Shown piece by piece: positions 18,455-26,893 of a stretch of DNA of 64,000 bases. The notes beneath the pieces were generated by a model. It did not search any database and had not been told where the DNA came from. It worked only from the letters and a program-made list of their open reading frames with translations. The position numbers and the translations under genes were made by a program. How positions within the stretch are numbered: the stretch's first letter is position 1; each line of letters begins with the position of its first letter. Origin of the DNA: Companilactobacillus formosensis (lineage in GTDB: Bacteria; Bacillota; Bacilli; Lactobacillales; Lactobacillaceae); assembly GCF_005405305.1 (NCBI RefSeq), contig NZ_BJDU01000004.1:1-64000 (forward strand). Direction: 5' to 3'.

Positions 18455-19504
18455 ATGAGTTTGTACGATAAGTTTGTTGAAAATAAACGTTTGCGACGAT
18501 TTATATTGTTAGTTGCTGTTATTGGTTTATTTTATTTATTCAAAAGTATGATGAGTATGTTTTTGTTAACTTTCATCTTTACTTTTTTATCAGTTCAATT
18601 AGTTCGGACGATTCAAAAAAAAGCTCCAAAAATAAAACCGGTTTGGATAATTGCGCCAACTTATTTGATTATTATTGCTTTGTTGGTGTTTGTGATTGCT
18701 AATTATGTGCCACAGTTAGTTAGTCAGACGGTCAAGATGTTTACTTCGTTGCAGTCATTTTATGAGAGTGAAGATGTTCGTTCGAATCCTTATTTGAATA
18801 TTATTTATAACTATTTGCAACAGATAAATTTGGATAATCAAATCAAAGTGGCTGTTACCTCCGTCGTCAATTACATTAGTAGCGTTGGAGCAGTCGGTTT
18901 TAACATCGTAATATCGTTCTTACTCAGTTTCTTCTATACGAGTCAAGTTGAACAAATGAATGCTTTTGGTCGTCAATTCTTAGACAGTAAATACGGTTGG
19001 GTCTTCGCAGATCTAAAATATTATGGTCAAAAATTCGTCAATACTTTTGGAGTTGTCCTAGAAGCTCAATTGATGATTGCGGTCGTAAATACTGCTTTAA
19101 CAACGATTACCTTATTATTCATGAAGATGCCAGGAATTATTGCTTTGGCCGCCATGGTCTTTATCTTGTCGTTGATTCCAGTGGCCGGAGTGATTATTTC
19201 GTTGGTTCCACTAAGTTTTGTAGCTTATTCAGTTGGTGGTATCCGTTACGTTATTTACATCGTCATTATGATTATCGTCATCCATTTGATAGAAACGTAC
19301 TTCTTGAATCCGCAATTTATGTCCAGCATGACGCATTTGCCAATTTTCTTTACTTTTATCGTCTTGATTGTTTCCGAGGAATTACTTGGTACTTGGGGAT
19401 TGATCGTTGGTATTCCAATTTTCGTCTTCTTCCTCGATATTTTGGGGGTTCACTCAATCGGTGGTCCCAAAAAGCGCAGAATAAAGTTAAAGAAAACGTT
19501 ATAA
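18455..19504 (+). CDS. AI-2E family transporter (PF01594)
   Basis: The 349-residue membrane protein has the family layout: two N-terminal helices, a middle extracytoplasmic coiled segment (about residues 75-140) and a C-terminal block of five helices with GPYLGxx-type motif replaced by SLIPVAGVIISLVPL, then HLIETYFLNPQFMSS, the most conserved stretch of the family. Members export small molecules or ions; the substrate is unknown. GAGGTG precedes the ATG at 18455; the GTG at 18446 lies inside it. Confidence 0.85.
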   Translation: MSLYDKFVENKRLRRFILLVAVIGLFYLFKSMMSMFLLTFIFTFLSVQLVRTIQKKAPKIKPVWIIAPTYLIIIALLVFVIANYVPQLVSQTVKMFTSLQSFYESEDVRSNPYLNIIYNYLQQINLDNQIKVAVTSVVNYISSVGAVGFNIVISFLLSFFYTSQVEQMNAFGRQFLDSKYGWVFADLKYYGQKFVNTFGVVLEAQLMIAVVNTALTTITLLFMKMPGIIALAAMVFILSLIPVAGVIISLVPLSFVAYSVGGIRYVIYIVIMIIVIHLIETYFLNPQFMSSMTHLPIFFTFIVLIVSEELLGTWGLIVGIPIFVFFLDILGVHSIGGPKKRRIKLKKTL

Positions 19505-19577
19505 TTAAGATTAAGCTAGTTTTGTCATATATAATGGAGATAAATGTAGTCAACTGACGTAGATGGGAGATTAAATT

Positions 19578-21035
19578 ATGTCATTTTTCGATAGAAAAAA
19601 GAAAGAAAACGATGATAATTATTCTGATCTAAACAATCCTTCATATCAAAATCCCCAACCGGATCAAAATAATTTTGATCAAGCACAAAATCAATATAAT
19701 GATGCTCAAATGAACAATGGTACGCAATTTGGCGGCAACGATTTTAACCAACCAAGTCAAGCAGCACAATCTGGTAGTAATGATTATTTCTTTGGTCAAA
19801 ATCAACCACAAATGCAGCAACAACAAATGGACCCCAACCAAAATCCACAACCGGGGATGGATAGCGGTGAAGAGTGGCAATATACTGAACAAAATTTGCA
19901 AAATACTTTGGATCAAAGTGCTGATTTGAAGTCACAATTACGTAGTCAACTATTAGCTGACCGTAGTTATTGCAACCATATTTTGAGAAATGTTGGCAGT
20001 GATCAAGTAGATGAAAGAAAGCAAGCTACTGATAGAATTGATCAAATCAACGCTTCATTGAAAGAATGGTTCGGAACGGATGAAATGGCTAATGAGATTT
20101 ACTTAGACGTCAATAGTGACTATTACATTTTCACTGATGATTTAGCTGCTAATCCAGATAGCGACACGACAAATATGTGGCAACAATTGACAATGACTAT
20201 GGCCGAGAAGGGTCTAATCGCTAATGCAATCTCAGTCACTTATAATGACCAAATTGATGAAGCTTGGATGAATTATCAAAATGCTGGTTTCGTAGATGGC
20301 AATGCCTATCTATTGAATATGTACAATGATTTGCAAGGACGTAATATGAATACTCCTGTTACGCCTGCTGAAATTCCTTTCGATGCTGATTATCGCGTTC
20401 AACACGTCAGTGATAAAGTTGATAAAATTTTGGATGCTGATGATAAATTAGTTATGGAAGTTTCTCGAAATGCCAATCATCAATTACAGATTATTCGCCA
20501 TTACAAAGATGGGACTCAATTGTTGAGTCGTGATATTTTCGATGTCAACGGAGTAATCTCAGCTACCCAATTTTACGACCACAGAAATGCCAATAAAGTC
20601 GTTCGTGAGAACTTTTATCGTCAAGATGGAACATTGGTCTTGATTAAGAGTTATACGGCTGAGGAACCTTATATTCAACTATTCAGTGAAGGCAATGTCT
20701 TGATCAGTACTTTTGATAATGATGAAGATTTGATTTTTTGGTGGTTGAAGAATCAAGCTTTGAAACAGAACGCTTCAACGATTTTTGTTTCAATTAATTC
20801 TGAATATTATAAGAAATTGTTGGAACTCAGAGATTACGGATTTGAAGTGGTTCCAATCGTTATGAAACAAAGTGAAAATGCTCAAGAAGTGTCAGATTTG
20901 ATTGAAGGTAAAGACAAGATTAACGCTGTCTTGGCTGGATCTGATCAAGTTAATACTTATTTGAACAAGAATTCGAAGAATAAATTGGATATTACTACTT
21001 TAAAAGAATTAGATACACCTATTTATAAAGAATAA
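19578..21035 (+). CDS. Q/N-rich protein with TarM/GtfA-like beta-sheet domain
   Basis: The 485-residue cytoplasmic-looking protein starts with a disordered Q/N-rich segment (about residues 10-110). The middle is helical. The C-terminal half has repeated strand-turn patterns (IIRHYKDGTQLLSRDIFD, RENFYRQDGTLVLIKSY) that resemble the extended beta-sheet domain at the N-terminus of TarM/GtfA-type glycosyltransferases. No GT-B catalytic domain with an EXE motif follows, so it may act as a partner or chaperone of a glycosyltransferase (inference). It follows a permease gene by 73 bases. Confidence 0.45.
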   Translation: MSFFDRKKKENDDNYSDLNNPSYQNPQPDQNNFDQAQNQYNDAQMNNGTQFGGNDFNQPSQAAQSGSNDYFFGQNQPQMQQQQMDPNQNPQPGMDSGEEWQYTEQNLQNTLDQSADLKSQLRSQLLADRSYCNHILRNVGSDQVDERKQATDRIDQINASLKEWFGTDEMANEIYLDVNSDYYIFTDDLAANPDSDTTNMWQQLTMTMAEKGLIANAISVTYNDQIDEAWMNYQNAGFVDGNAYLLNMYNDLQGRNMNTPVTPAEIPFDADYRVQHVSDKVDKILDADDKLVMEVSRNANHQLQIIRHYKDGTQLLSRDIFDVNGVISATQFYDHRNANKVVRENFYRQDGTLVLIKSYTAEEPYIQLFSEGNVLISTFDNDEDLIFWWLKNQALKQNASTIFVSINSEYYKKLLELRDYGFEVVPIVMKQSENAQEVSDLIEGKDKINAVLAGSDQVNTYLNKNSKNKLDITTLKELDTPIYKE

Positions 21036-21056
21036 AATTATCATTATCGATTAGAT

Positions 21057-21101
21057 AACATCTATTCAGAATTCCTACTATCGTCTGAATAGGTGTTTTT
21101 T
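21057..21101 (+). terminator. Intrinsic terminator
   Basis: A 14-bp stem (AACATCTATTCAGA/TCTGAATAGGTGTT) is followed by a T run. Confidence 0.85.
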
Positions 21102-21118
21102 AATATTAAGATTAGGAT

Positions 21119-21287
21119 CTAGTCCGGAATAGCAGAGAAAATTGGCTCAAATGTGAAATTTCTCTTGGCAATTTATTGCCTAGTGAAAGGTCGAGCTTGA
21201 AGACTTTGCCCGAACTTGGGCTTAGCAAAGGCTTCAAGTCGTGCCCACATTGTTCCAGCCAAATTTTCTCTGCTATGGAGGACGGAA
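21119..21287 (+). ncRNA. Structured intergenic element, copy A
   Basis: Between a terminator and gpmA lies a block rich in nested pairing. The outer stem (21130-21147 with 21257-21275) has 18 bp and one bulge. The small hairpin GGCAATTTATTGCC is at 21167-21180. A long inner hairpin spans 21195-21239 (CTTGAAG...CTTCAAG). A second copy at 58944-59096 on the other strand keeps the layout and the TTTA loop but changes paired bases on both sides. This suggests a conserved RNA or a repeat that is selected for its fold. No promoter is obvious. Confidence 0.6.
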
Positions 21288-21396
21288 TATAACCATTTAT
21301 TTTGCAATTTAGTCAAACTTAATAAAGAAACTTTTTTTTATTGCCAAATTCGTGTAAAATGTACTTTGTTAAAGAAATGAAAAGAGGATCATATAA

Positions 21397-22086
21397 ATGG
21401 CAAAATTAGTTTTCATTCGTCACGGACAAAGTGAATGGAATTTATCAAACCAATTTACTGGTTGGGTTGATGTTGACCTTAGTGAAGAAGGTGTAAAGCA
21501 AGCTCAAAATGCTGGTAAACTTCTTAAGGAATCTGGCATCCAATTTGACCAAGCTTACACATCAGTATTGACACGTGCTATCAAGACATTGCACTATGCT
21601 CTTGAAGGCTGTGACCAACTATGGATTCCTGAAACAAAGACATGGAGACTTAACGAACGTCACTATGGCGCACTTCAAGGTCTTAACAAGAAAGAAACAG
21701 CTGAAAAATACGGTGATGAACAAGTTCACATCTGGAGACGTTCATACGATACATTACCTCCACTATTGAAGTCTACTGATGAAGGTTCAGCAGCTAACGA
21801 TCGTCGTTACGCAAACCTTGACCCAAGAATTATTCCTGGTGGCGAAAACCTTAAAGTTACTTTGGAACGTGTAATTCCATTCTGGGAAGATGAAATCGCT
21901 CCTAAGCTATTAGACGGCAAGAACGTAATCATTGCTGCCCATGGTAACTCACTACGTGCTTTGACTAAGTACATCGAAAACATCTCTGATGCTGACATCA
22001 TGGACGTTGAAATGACTACTGGTGAACCAGTTGTTTATGACTTGGATGACAAGTTGAACGTTGTTAACAAGACAAAGCTTAACTAA
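21397..22086 (+). CDS. gpmA: 2,3-bisphosphoglycerate-dependent phosphoglycerate mutase
   Basis: The 229-residue enzyme interconverts 3- and 2-phosphoglycerate in glycolysis. It carries the histidine-phosphatase motif [10 protein letters not shown] (catalytic H9), the proton-donor region [12 protein letters not shown] and the second histidine in [10 protein letters not shown]. Length is typical of bacterial GpmA. Codon use is noticeably more biased than in neighbours, as expected for a highly expressed gene. AGAGGA precedes the ATG. Confidence 0.96.
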   Translation: MAKLVFIRHGQSEWNLSNQFTGWVDVDLSEEGVKQAQNAGKLLKESGIQFDQAYTSVLTRAIKTLHYALEGCDQLWIPETKTWRLNERHYGALQGLNKKETAEKYGDEQVHIWRRSYDTLPPLLKSTDEGSAANDRRYANLDPRIIPGGENLKVTLERVIPFWEDEIAPKLLDGKNVIIAAHGNSLRALTKYIENISDADIMDVEMTTGEPVVYDLDDKLNVVNKTKLN

Positions 22087-22107
22087 TTTTTGAATTAGTT
22101 TGAAATT

Positions 22108-22137
22108 AAGACTGCACAGTGTGTGCGGTCTTTTTTT
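22108..22137 (+). terminator. Intrinsic terminator of gpmA
   Basis: The stem AAGACTGCAC/GTGCGGTCTT is followed by seven T residues. Confidence 0.85.
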
Positions 22138-22203
22138 ATATAAAAATAGAGACTATGAGAAGTTATTTTTAGAATTTTCGTATTTTATTGATAAGCATCG
22201 TAA

Positions 22204-22231
22204 TTGAATTATAAGTATTGATGTGTATAAT
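22204..22231 (+). promoter_or_regulatory. Promoter TTGAAT-16-TATAAT
   Basis: The -35 TTGAAT (22204-22209) and the -10 TATAAT (22226-22231) are 16 bases apart, upstream of the hicA stub and hicB. Confidence 0.6.
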
Positions 22232-22260
22232 AATTTGTGAAGAGAAAGTTTCTTATGACT

Positions 22261-22395
22261 ATGAAATCCAAAGAAATGGTAAGACTTTTAAAACGGGGCT
22301 TAGATAATATCAATTGTAGGAGGTTACGAAATGCCAGCAAAGAAAAATATTTTAGTTTATCCAGTAATTTTGCATCCAGAAGATCAAGGCTATAG
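22261..22395 (+). pseudogene. HicA toxin stub
   Basis: The ATG reads MKSKEMVRLLK, the usual opening of HicA toxins, then loses all similarity. The double-stranded-RNA-binding fold and catalytic histidine (GSHH context) are missing, and the frame runs into the start of hicB. A deletion has evidently removed most of the toxin while keeping the promoter and the hicB ribosome site. Confidence 0.6.
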
Positions 22396-22723
22396 TGTAG
22401 AAATACCTGATATTGATAACGGCACTTGGACGCAAGGTGATAATATGAAAGATGCTCTGTTAATGGCTCAAGATGCAATTGGTATTATGCTTGATGATAA
22501 AATGGAATACCCTGAACCTACTGACTTGGAAGACATTGAAATTAAGGCTAATGATATTAAGACAGTCGTTTATATTGATATGGAAGAGTACCATCGCAAT
22601 AATCCTAAGACAGTTCGTAAAAATGTAACTGTACCAGAGTATTTAGTAGTTTTAGGTAAAAAGAAGAACATCAACTTTTCTGCTGTTTTGACCGAGGCTT
22701 TGAAAAATAAATTGGAAATGTAA
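22331..22723 (+). CDS. hicB: HicB-type antitoxin, orphaned
   Basis: The 130-residue product has the HicB partial RNase-H fold at its N-terminus (LVYPVILHPEDQGYSVEIPDI, then a MKDALLMAQDAIGIMLDDK helix) and a C-terminal DNA-binding part (VRKNVTVPEYLVVLGKKKNINFSAVLTEALKNKL), which looks ribbon-helix-helix-like. AGGAGG precedes the ATG. Its partner toxin is reduced to a stub just upstream. An intact HicA without HicB lies at 26173. Confidence 0.88.
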   Translation: MPAKKNILVYPVILHPEDQGYSVEIPDIDNGTWTQGDNMKDALLMAQDAIGIMLDDKMEYPEPTDLEDIEIKANDIKTVVYIDMEEYHRNNPKTVRKNVTVPEYLVVLGKKKNINFSAVLTEALKNKLEM

Positions 22724-22751
22724 AAACACATCTTTTATGGATGTGTTTTTT
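22724..22751 (+). terminator. Intrinsic terminator of hicB
   Basis: The stem AACACATC/GATGTGTT is followed by a T run. Confidence 0.8.
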
Positions 22752-22925
22752 GTTGTAAATAAGATTATTCAACGTAATTTAAAATTATAGTGAATATTGA
22801 ACTTTTGATATCAATTGATTGCAAAAGTGAATTATATTCGTTAAAATAATTTTGAAATAGCGATGGTAAAATCTATGTCTTCTACAACTAGAAATACAAT
22901 AGTTTTGTTCCTGATAGAAGTTAAG

Positions 22926-23219
22926 ATGGCAATTTCTAATCGTGAAATAGAATGGGTACCGAGGACTTTTGATGGTATTACTCGGTTAGGAATTGATTTA
23001 CAAGATGCTTTAGAAATAATTCAAGCACTGACACCTAATAATTATTATCGTGGACCTAGTCCGGATTTTAATGGTGATGGTACACGAGTCTGGGAATTTA
23101 TTTATGAATTAGATGGGATGCCGATTTATATAAAAATAAAATTTCAAGGTAATGAATGCAAGATATTATCTTTCCATAGAAGCATTAAACCGTACTATTT
23201 ACCTTATTTTAACGATTAA
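22926..23219 (+). CDS. MqsR-like type II toxin
   Basis: The 97-residue product contains YYRGPSPDFNGDGTRVWEFIYELDGMPIYIKIKF and a final ILSFHRS. This pattern is seen in MqsR/RelE-fold mRNA interferases that pair with MqsA-type antitoxins. The next gene is such an antitoxin, 12 bases away. The ATG at 22926 is preferred because an earlier ATG at 22863 has no ribosome site and adds a non-family leader; even here the site (AGAAG) is weak. Toxin activity is inferred. Confidence 0.65.
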   Translation: MAISNREIEWVPRTFDGITRLGIDLQDALEIIQALTPNNYYRGPSPDFNGDGTRVWEFIYELDGMPIYIKIKFQGNECKILSFHRSIKPYYLPYFND

Positions 23220-23231
23220 AGGGGTGAAGTC

Positions 23232-23732
23232 ATGACAACTCACATTGAGAAACGTAAACAAACTTTTAAAGTACGCGATGAAAACATTATGGTGGAAGCC
23301 GATGCTTTGATTGACGACGATACTAATGAGATTTTGTTTGATTTGGATTTAGATAATCAAGCTATTGACTTAGCTTTTAATATATATCGTCAAAAGAAAA
23401 ATCTTATTTCACCTGCTGAGATGGTTGCTTTTAGAAAGAAATATCAATTATCTCAACGTTCTTTAGCTAAGCTACTGGATGTAGGATCAGCCACGATTGC
23501 TAGATATGAAAAAGGTGTTTTGCCTTCTGAAAGCATTAATAATTTATTACGAAAAATAAAAGACGATAGTAGTTTTTTTGTGAGTTTATTTCATCAAAAC
23601 AAATCCAAATTAAGTGCTAAAGATCAAAAAAGGATTGGATCGGCTATCTCCAAGATAGATAAAAAAATCAAAAGTGATTCTTTACTGAATGCTTATTTAT
23701 TCAGAAATCAAAATGATCAACCGAGGAAATAA
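23232..23732 (+). CDS. MqsA/HigA-like antitoxin
   Basis: The 166-residue product has an N-terminal beta-rich part (RKQTFKVRDENIMVEADALIDDDTNEILFD) and then an Xre helix-turn-helix (LISPAEMVAFRKKYQLSQRSLAKLLDVGSATIARYEKG) as in MqsA and TIGR03830-type antitoxins. The zinc-binding CxxC of classical MqsA is absent. The last few residues are read from DNA that on the other strand belongs to the truncated glycosyltransferase, so the module's edge lies near 23715-23730. AGGGGTG precedes the ATG. Confidence 0.75.
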   Translation: MTTHIEKRKQTFKVRDENIMVEADALIDDDTNEILFDLDLDNQAIDLAFNIYRQKKNLISPAEMVAFRKKYQLSQRSLAKLLDVGSATIARYEKGVLPSESINNLLRKIKDDSSFFVSLFHQNKSKLSAKDQKRIGSAISKIDKKIKSDSLLNAYLFRNQNDQPRK

Positions 23733-24686
23733 GAAAGTGTGGTCAATCAATAGCCGTCTGACCATGAAGTTTTTGAAAAAATCTTTTACTTCCAAATTAT
23801 TAGCATATTCTTGGATGACTTCGACTTCACCACGTTGCCAACGTTGTCTTTGCATATAAAGCTCTGATAGATCTTTGATAGGTTCGATATAAAAGAAAGC
23901 ATTGGCGCAGAGTCCAACTTTTCGTTTCATCCGTTGTCTAATTTGGAAAGTCATATCAGTATCTTCACCAATTGTATTGATATCATATAGGAAACTTTTC
24001 ATCACAGCTTCCTTGCGAAAAGCTGAAAAAGCCCCGGACATCGTGAATAATTGATTTTTATGAGACTCCATCACCCGGCCAGAAAGAAAGGCTTGGGCGT
24101 ATTCGAAGTATTCGTTATAACGCAATAACGAACCATTTTTCTTTAACATTAAACGGCTGGGTAAAATACTGCCAGTCAAAGCAGAGACTTCATAATCATT
24201 TTCAAAACGTAAAACCATGTTCATTAAGGCATTCTTTTCAAGCACACCATCACTATCGATGTTGATAATATAAGTTCCGATAGCTCCATATAACGCCGCA
24301 TTTAGAGCTTGAGCTTTACCCGGAGCGGTGTGGATCAAACGTAAATTCATATCAGAAAAGGTATTTTGAGCATGGGCAAAAACTTGGAAACTGTTATCAG
24401 TACTGTTGTTATCAGCCAAAATAACTTGAATCAATTTAGTTGGATAAGTTGAATCGTGGATTGATTGGATACAGGCAAATAAAGTATCCTCAGAGTTGTG
24501 AACGGGGACTAAAACGGAGATCATTGGCATTTTTGCAGGCATAACCATCTTTTTAGGATGGCGATTGCTGATCATAATGCGCACACTGGAAATGATGGAA
24601 GGAATGATTTCAACTAGGATTGGAATCAAGGCCCAAGTCAACCAGAATCCCATTTTAAACAAGGTTAGGTCTAACCAATAACTCAT
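23697..24686 (-). pseudogene. XrtG-associated GT2 glycosyltransferase, 3' truncated
   Basis: The 329-residue product has N-terminal helices, a GT2 domain (about residues 50-290: VLVPVHNSED, DNNSTD, INIDSDG, IGEDTDMTFQ, QRQRWQRGE) and then stops after FLFPRL. Exosortase-G-associated glycosyltransferases and PgaC-like enzymes are usually about 430-440 residues with several C-terminal helices, which are missing here. The last residues overlap the 3' end of the MqsA-like gene. AAGGAGG precedes the ATG; only 2 bases separate it from xrtG. It probably decorated a surface polymer or the sorted protein. Loss of the pore helices suggests it is dead. Confidence 0.7.
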
Positions 24687-24688
24687 TT

Positions 24689-25309
24689 TTATCCCTCCTT
24701 GCTAAAACGTTTTTTAATTCCTGTAACGAGTTTCTGAAAATTTTGATAGAGACTGTGAGAAATTTGCGAATAAGTAAAGACGTTGTAGTATAAAGCAATG
24801 ACTAAGATGTAGAAAACCATTCTTCCAATAATGGAGTGTCCGATAAAGAAGGCACCACCACCGGCAAAGTGTACGATGACAATAATTAATGCTAATCGAA
24901 GCACGTTTGCTAAATAAATCCAAAGAATACCAAAGATTCCGAAGAAGGTTTTTTCATAACGATTAAAGATGGGGAAAAAAACGACAATACTGATATAAGC
25001 CATCGTTTCGATAATCCCAGAACATTCATAGTCAATCGTCATCGTCAGCGGTTGAGTAGGATTATTGATGCTGATCAGACCGTAACGATTCATAACTTCA
25101 CTCATATTCGTAAGATTTCCGAACCATTTGACACCATTGATAACTGAATGAGTGAAAAACCAAACCCAATAGGGATCACTGAAGCCAATTAGAATAAAAA
25201 AGAGCCCGCCAGTTCCGATAAGAAAGAAGAATGCTGGAACGTGAGCTCTTTTTAAAACGGATAGTAAGTATATCCAAACAACGATGCCAATTACTAAATA
25301 AATACTCAT
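24689..25309 (-). CDS. xrtG: Exosortase family protein XrtG
   Basis: The 206-residue polytopic membrane protein has the exosortase/archaeosortase catalytic triad: cysteine in DYECSGIIE, arginine in LANVLRLAL and histidine in FIGHSIIGRM. About six helices are visible. XrtG enzymes of Firmicutes are predicted to process proteins with a C-terminal Firmicu-CTERM tripartite tail. The immediately upstream gene encodes such a protein and overlaps it by four bases (ATGA), so they form one operon with the glycosyltransferase. Confidence 0.88.
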   Translation of the reverse strand: MSIYLVIGIVVWIYLLSVLKRAHVPAFFFLIGTGGLFFILIGFSDPYWVWFFTHSVINGVKWFGNLTNMSEVMNRYGLISINNPTQPLTMTIDYECSGIIETMAYISIVVFFPIFNRYEKTFFGIFGILWIYLANVLRLALIIVIVHFAGGGAFFIGHSIIGRMVFYILVIALYYNVFTYSQISHSLYQNFQKLVTGIKKRFSKEG

Positions 25310-26037
25310 ACTGTTCTCCGTTTCTTAAAACTGAATCCCGAGTATTTCAAAACAGCAGCTATAGCGATGACGAAACCGGTACTTGCTAGAACTACAGGTC
25401 CAGTACTACCACCAGTTACATGGAGTTTTCCTGACCAAAGATTGGTATTTTCTAAGCTGATATTTTGTCCTGAAGTGTTGGAGATTCCTTTGAGGTCTTT
25501 GAAGGGGATTTTAGCTTCAAAAACATAGCCGGTACCTTTTACAGTTTTACCATCGCCCATTTTTTGATTGATATATTGGTTAGCAACATAAACACAATTG
25601 TTAACGGTTTCGTATGATCCGGTAGAACTATCGTAAATTCCCAAAGCAACAGCTTTTTTGTCACCAACATCTAATTTAACGGTTTGATTGCCATTAAAAT
25701 CAATACTAAATGTTTTTCCACCAACATTTAGAGTATATCCAGATGGTTGGAAGTTAGTATAACCACCAGATAGAACAGGATGCATCATGATGTATAGATA
25801 AATATTATCATTATCAGCCAACATAGAAGCATACTTGATATTATCGTTATCCCAAGGGAATTTCATTGGTTGTTTAGTCTTGTCGGCCCAGTCGTCAAAG
25901 TTTCCATCGATAGTAATCCCCAAATCACCACTTTCATTATTATTGGGTGTTAAATTATCGGATGCAGCTTGGGCAACTGTTCCAAAACTAGCAAAAAAAC
26001 ATAAGGCACTCATTAAAATAATGATGAATCTTTTCAT
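25306..26037 (-). CDS. Firmicu-CTERM sorting-domain protein (XrtG substrate)
   Basis: The 243-residue protein has a signal peptide ending AQA-A. The body carries GITIDGNFDDWADKTKQPM, as in carbohydrate-binding-like beta-sandwich domains, and a C-terminal sorting tail: GGSTGPVVLAST, a hydrophobic helix and KKRR. That tail is the Firmicu-CTERM form recognised by XrtG. After processing the protein would stay on the cell surface. AAGGAGG precedes the ATG. The ligand is unknown. Confidence 0.88.
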   Translation of the reverse strand: MKRFIIILMSALCFFASFGTVAQAASDNLTPNNNESGDLGITIDGNFDDWADKTKQPMKFPWDNDNIKYASMLADNDNIYLYIMMHPVLSGGYTNFQPSGYTLNVGGKTFSIDFNGNQTVKLDVGDKKAVALGIYDSSTGSYETVNNCVYVANQYINQKMGDGKTVKGTGYVFEAKIPFKDLKGISNTSGQNISLENTNLWSGKLHVTGGSTGPVVLASTGFVIAIAAVLKYSGFSFKKRRTV

Positions 26038-26172
26038 AACTGGTCCTCCTTTTTATAGAATATAAATATATTAATTCTCACCTTCATTATAGTTCCTTTT
26101 TATATAAAGATGTACTTATTTTGGAATAAGTTCAATCTTGTGTACAATAGATACCGAGAGGGGGTATATTTT

Positions 26173-26376
26173 ATGGCAATGAAACCCCAAAAAATCGTTA
26201 AAATATTACGACAACATGGTTTTGTTAAGAAGTCGCAGAACGGATCACACTTGAAGATGTATAATCCGGAAACGAATGTGACTTTGCCAGTTCCAATTCA
26301 TCATGATAAAGAATTAGAACATGGAATTGAAAGTAAAATATTAAAACAAGCAGGTATCAAAGTTACCGATATCTAA
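26173..26376 (+). CDS. hicA: HicA-type toxin without a HicB partner
   Basis: The 67-residue product is a full-length HicA: KPQKIVKILRQHGFVKKSQNGSHLKMYNP with the catalytic histidine in NGSH, then VPIHHDKELEHGIESKILKQAGI. HicA binds and cleaves mRNA. GAGGGGG precedes the ATG. No hicB follows; a terminator hairpin starts 7 bases after the stop. Survival implies silence, weak activity or neutralisation in trans, possibly by the HicB at 22331. Confidence 0.85.
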   Translation: MAMKPQKIVKILRQHGFVKKSQNGSHLKMYNPETNVTLPVPIHHDKELEHGIESKILKQAGIKVTDI

Positions 26377-26383
26377 AAAGGAT

Positions 26384-26436
26384 TATGTAATAAGCATTTT
26401 GCTGATGACAGATTGTTTATTACATAGTTCTTTTTT
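26384..26436 (+). terminator. Intrinsic terminator of hicA
   Basis: A perfect 10-bp stem TATGTAATAA/TTATTACATA is followed by a T run. Confidence 0.75.
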
Positions 26437-26472
26437 AGTATAATATATTGATTTAAAATTTAGGAGTTAAAA

Positions 26473-26652
26473 ATGAAGAAACTTAATCTTTTATTTGCCT
26501 ACGAGTTAGCAATTTTGGGAGTATTGTACTTTGCTTTAGTGACCTTCCAAATTATGCCCAAAGATATTAATGGTTGGCTGATTTTGATAGGAATGATAAC
26601 TTTGTACGCAATCGACTGGGCTTATTTTCGTTTTGTGAAATCTAACATGTAG
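26473..26652 (+). CDS. Small two-helix membrane protein (59 aa)
   Basis: The ATG lies behind TAGGAG with ideal spacing, and TATAAT at 26441-26446 could be the -10. The product has two hydrophobic helices (about residues 6-26 and 34-50) and a basic tail. The family is not recognised. The last ten codons overlap a small ORF on the other strand. Confidence 0.6.
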   Translation: MKKLNLLFAYELAILGVLYFALVTFQIMPKDINGWLILIGMITLYAIDWAYFRFVKSNM

Positions 26653-26759
26653 TTAGCAGCTTCCTCAAGTGTCTTAAAATTTTGTTGCTTTCTAACTTCC
26701 TCTAGTTTGGCTTGAGCTTTGGGACTCAATTTAGAAACGTCAAATTCTTCTTTACTCAA
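26622..26759 (-). CDS. Small soluble protein (45 aa), TTG start
   Basis: The TTG start has AGAAGG eight bases upstream. The product (SKEEFDVSKLSPKAQAKLEEV, KTLEEAANYMLDFTKRK) is charged, predicted helical and protein-like. No known family is recognised. It converges on the 59-residue ORF and overlaps it by 31 bases, so the two messages could pair at their 3' ends. Confidence 0.45.
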   Translation of the reverse strand: MSKEEFDVSKLSPKAQAKLEEVRKQQNFKTLEEAANYMLDFTKRK

Positions 26760-26893
26760 AAAATATACCTTCTTTTTATAATCTAATTGTCTATTATCCA
26801 CAATCTACTATGGAAAATAAAGCAAAAGGCATAAACAAAATCATTGTTTCCGCTTCCAGATTACGACATAATGTATAAAAGAGGGTGAAATAA

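Noticed and set aside
19641-19935. Long antisense ORFs opposite the Q/N-rich segment
   Set aside because: CAA/AAT-rich coding DNA leaves open frames on the other strand by composition; the sense frame has a good start and continues for 485 codons.
22863-22925. Upstream start for the MqsR-like toxin
   Set aside because: The ATG at 22863 has no ribosome site and the added 21 residues do not look like the family.
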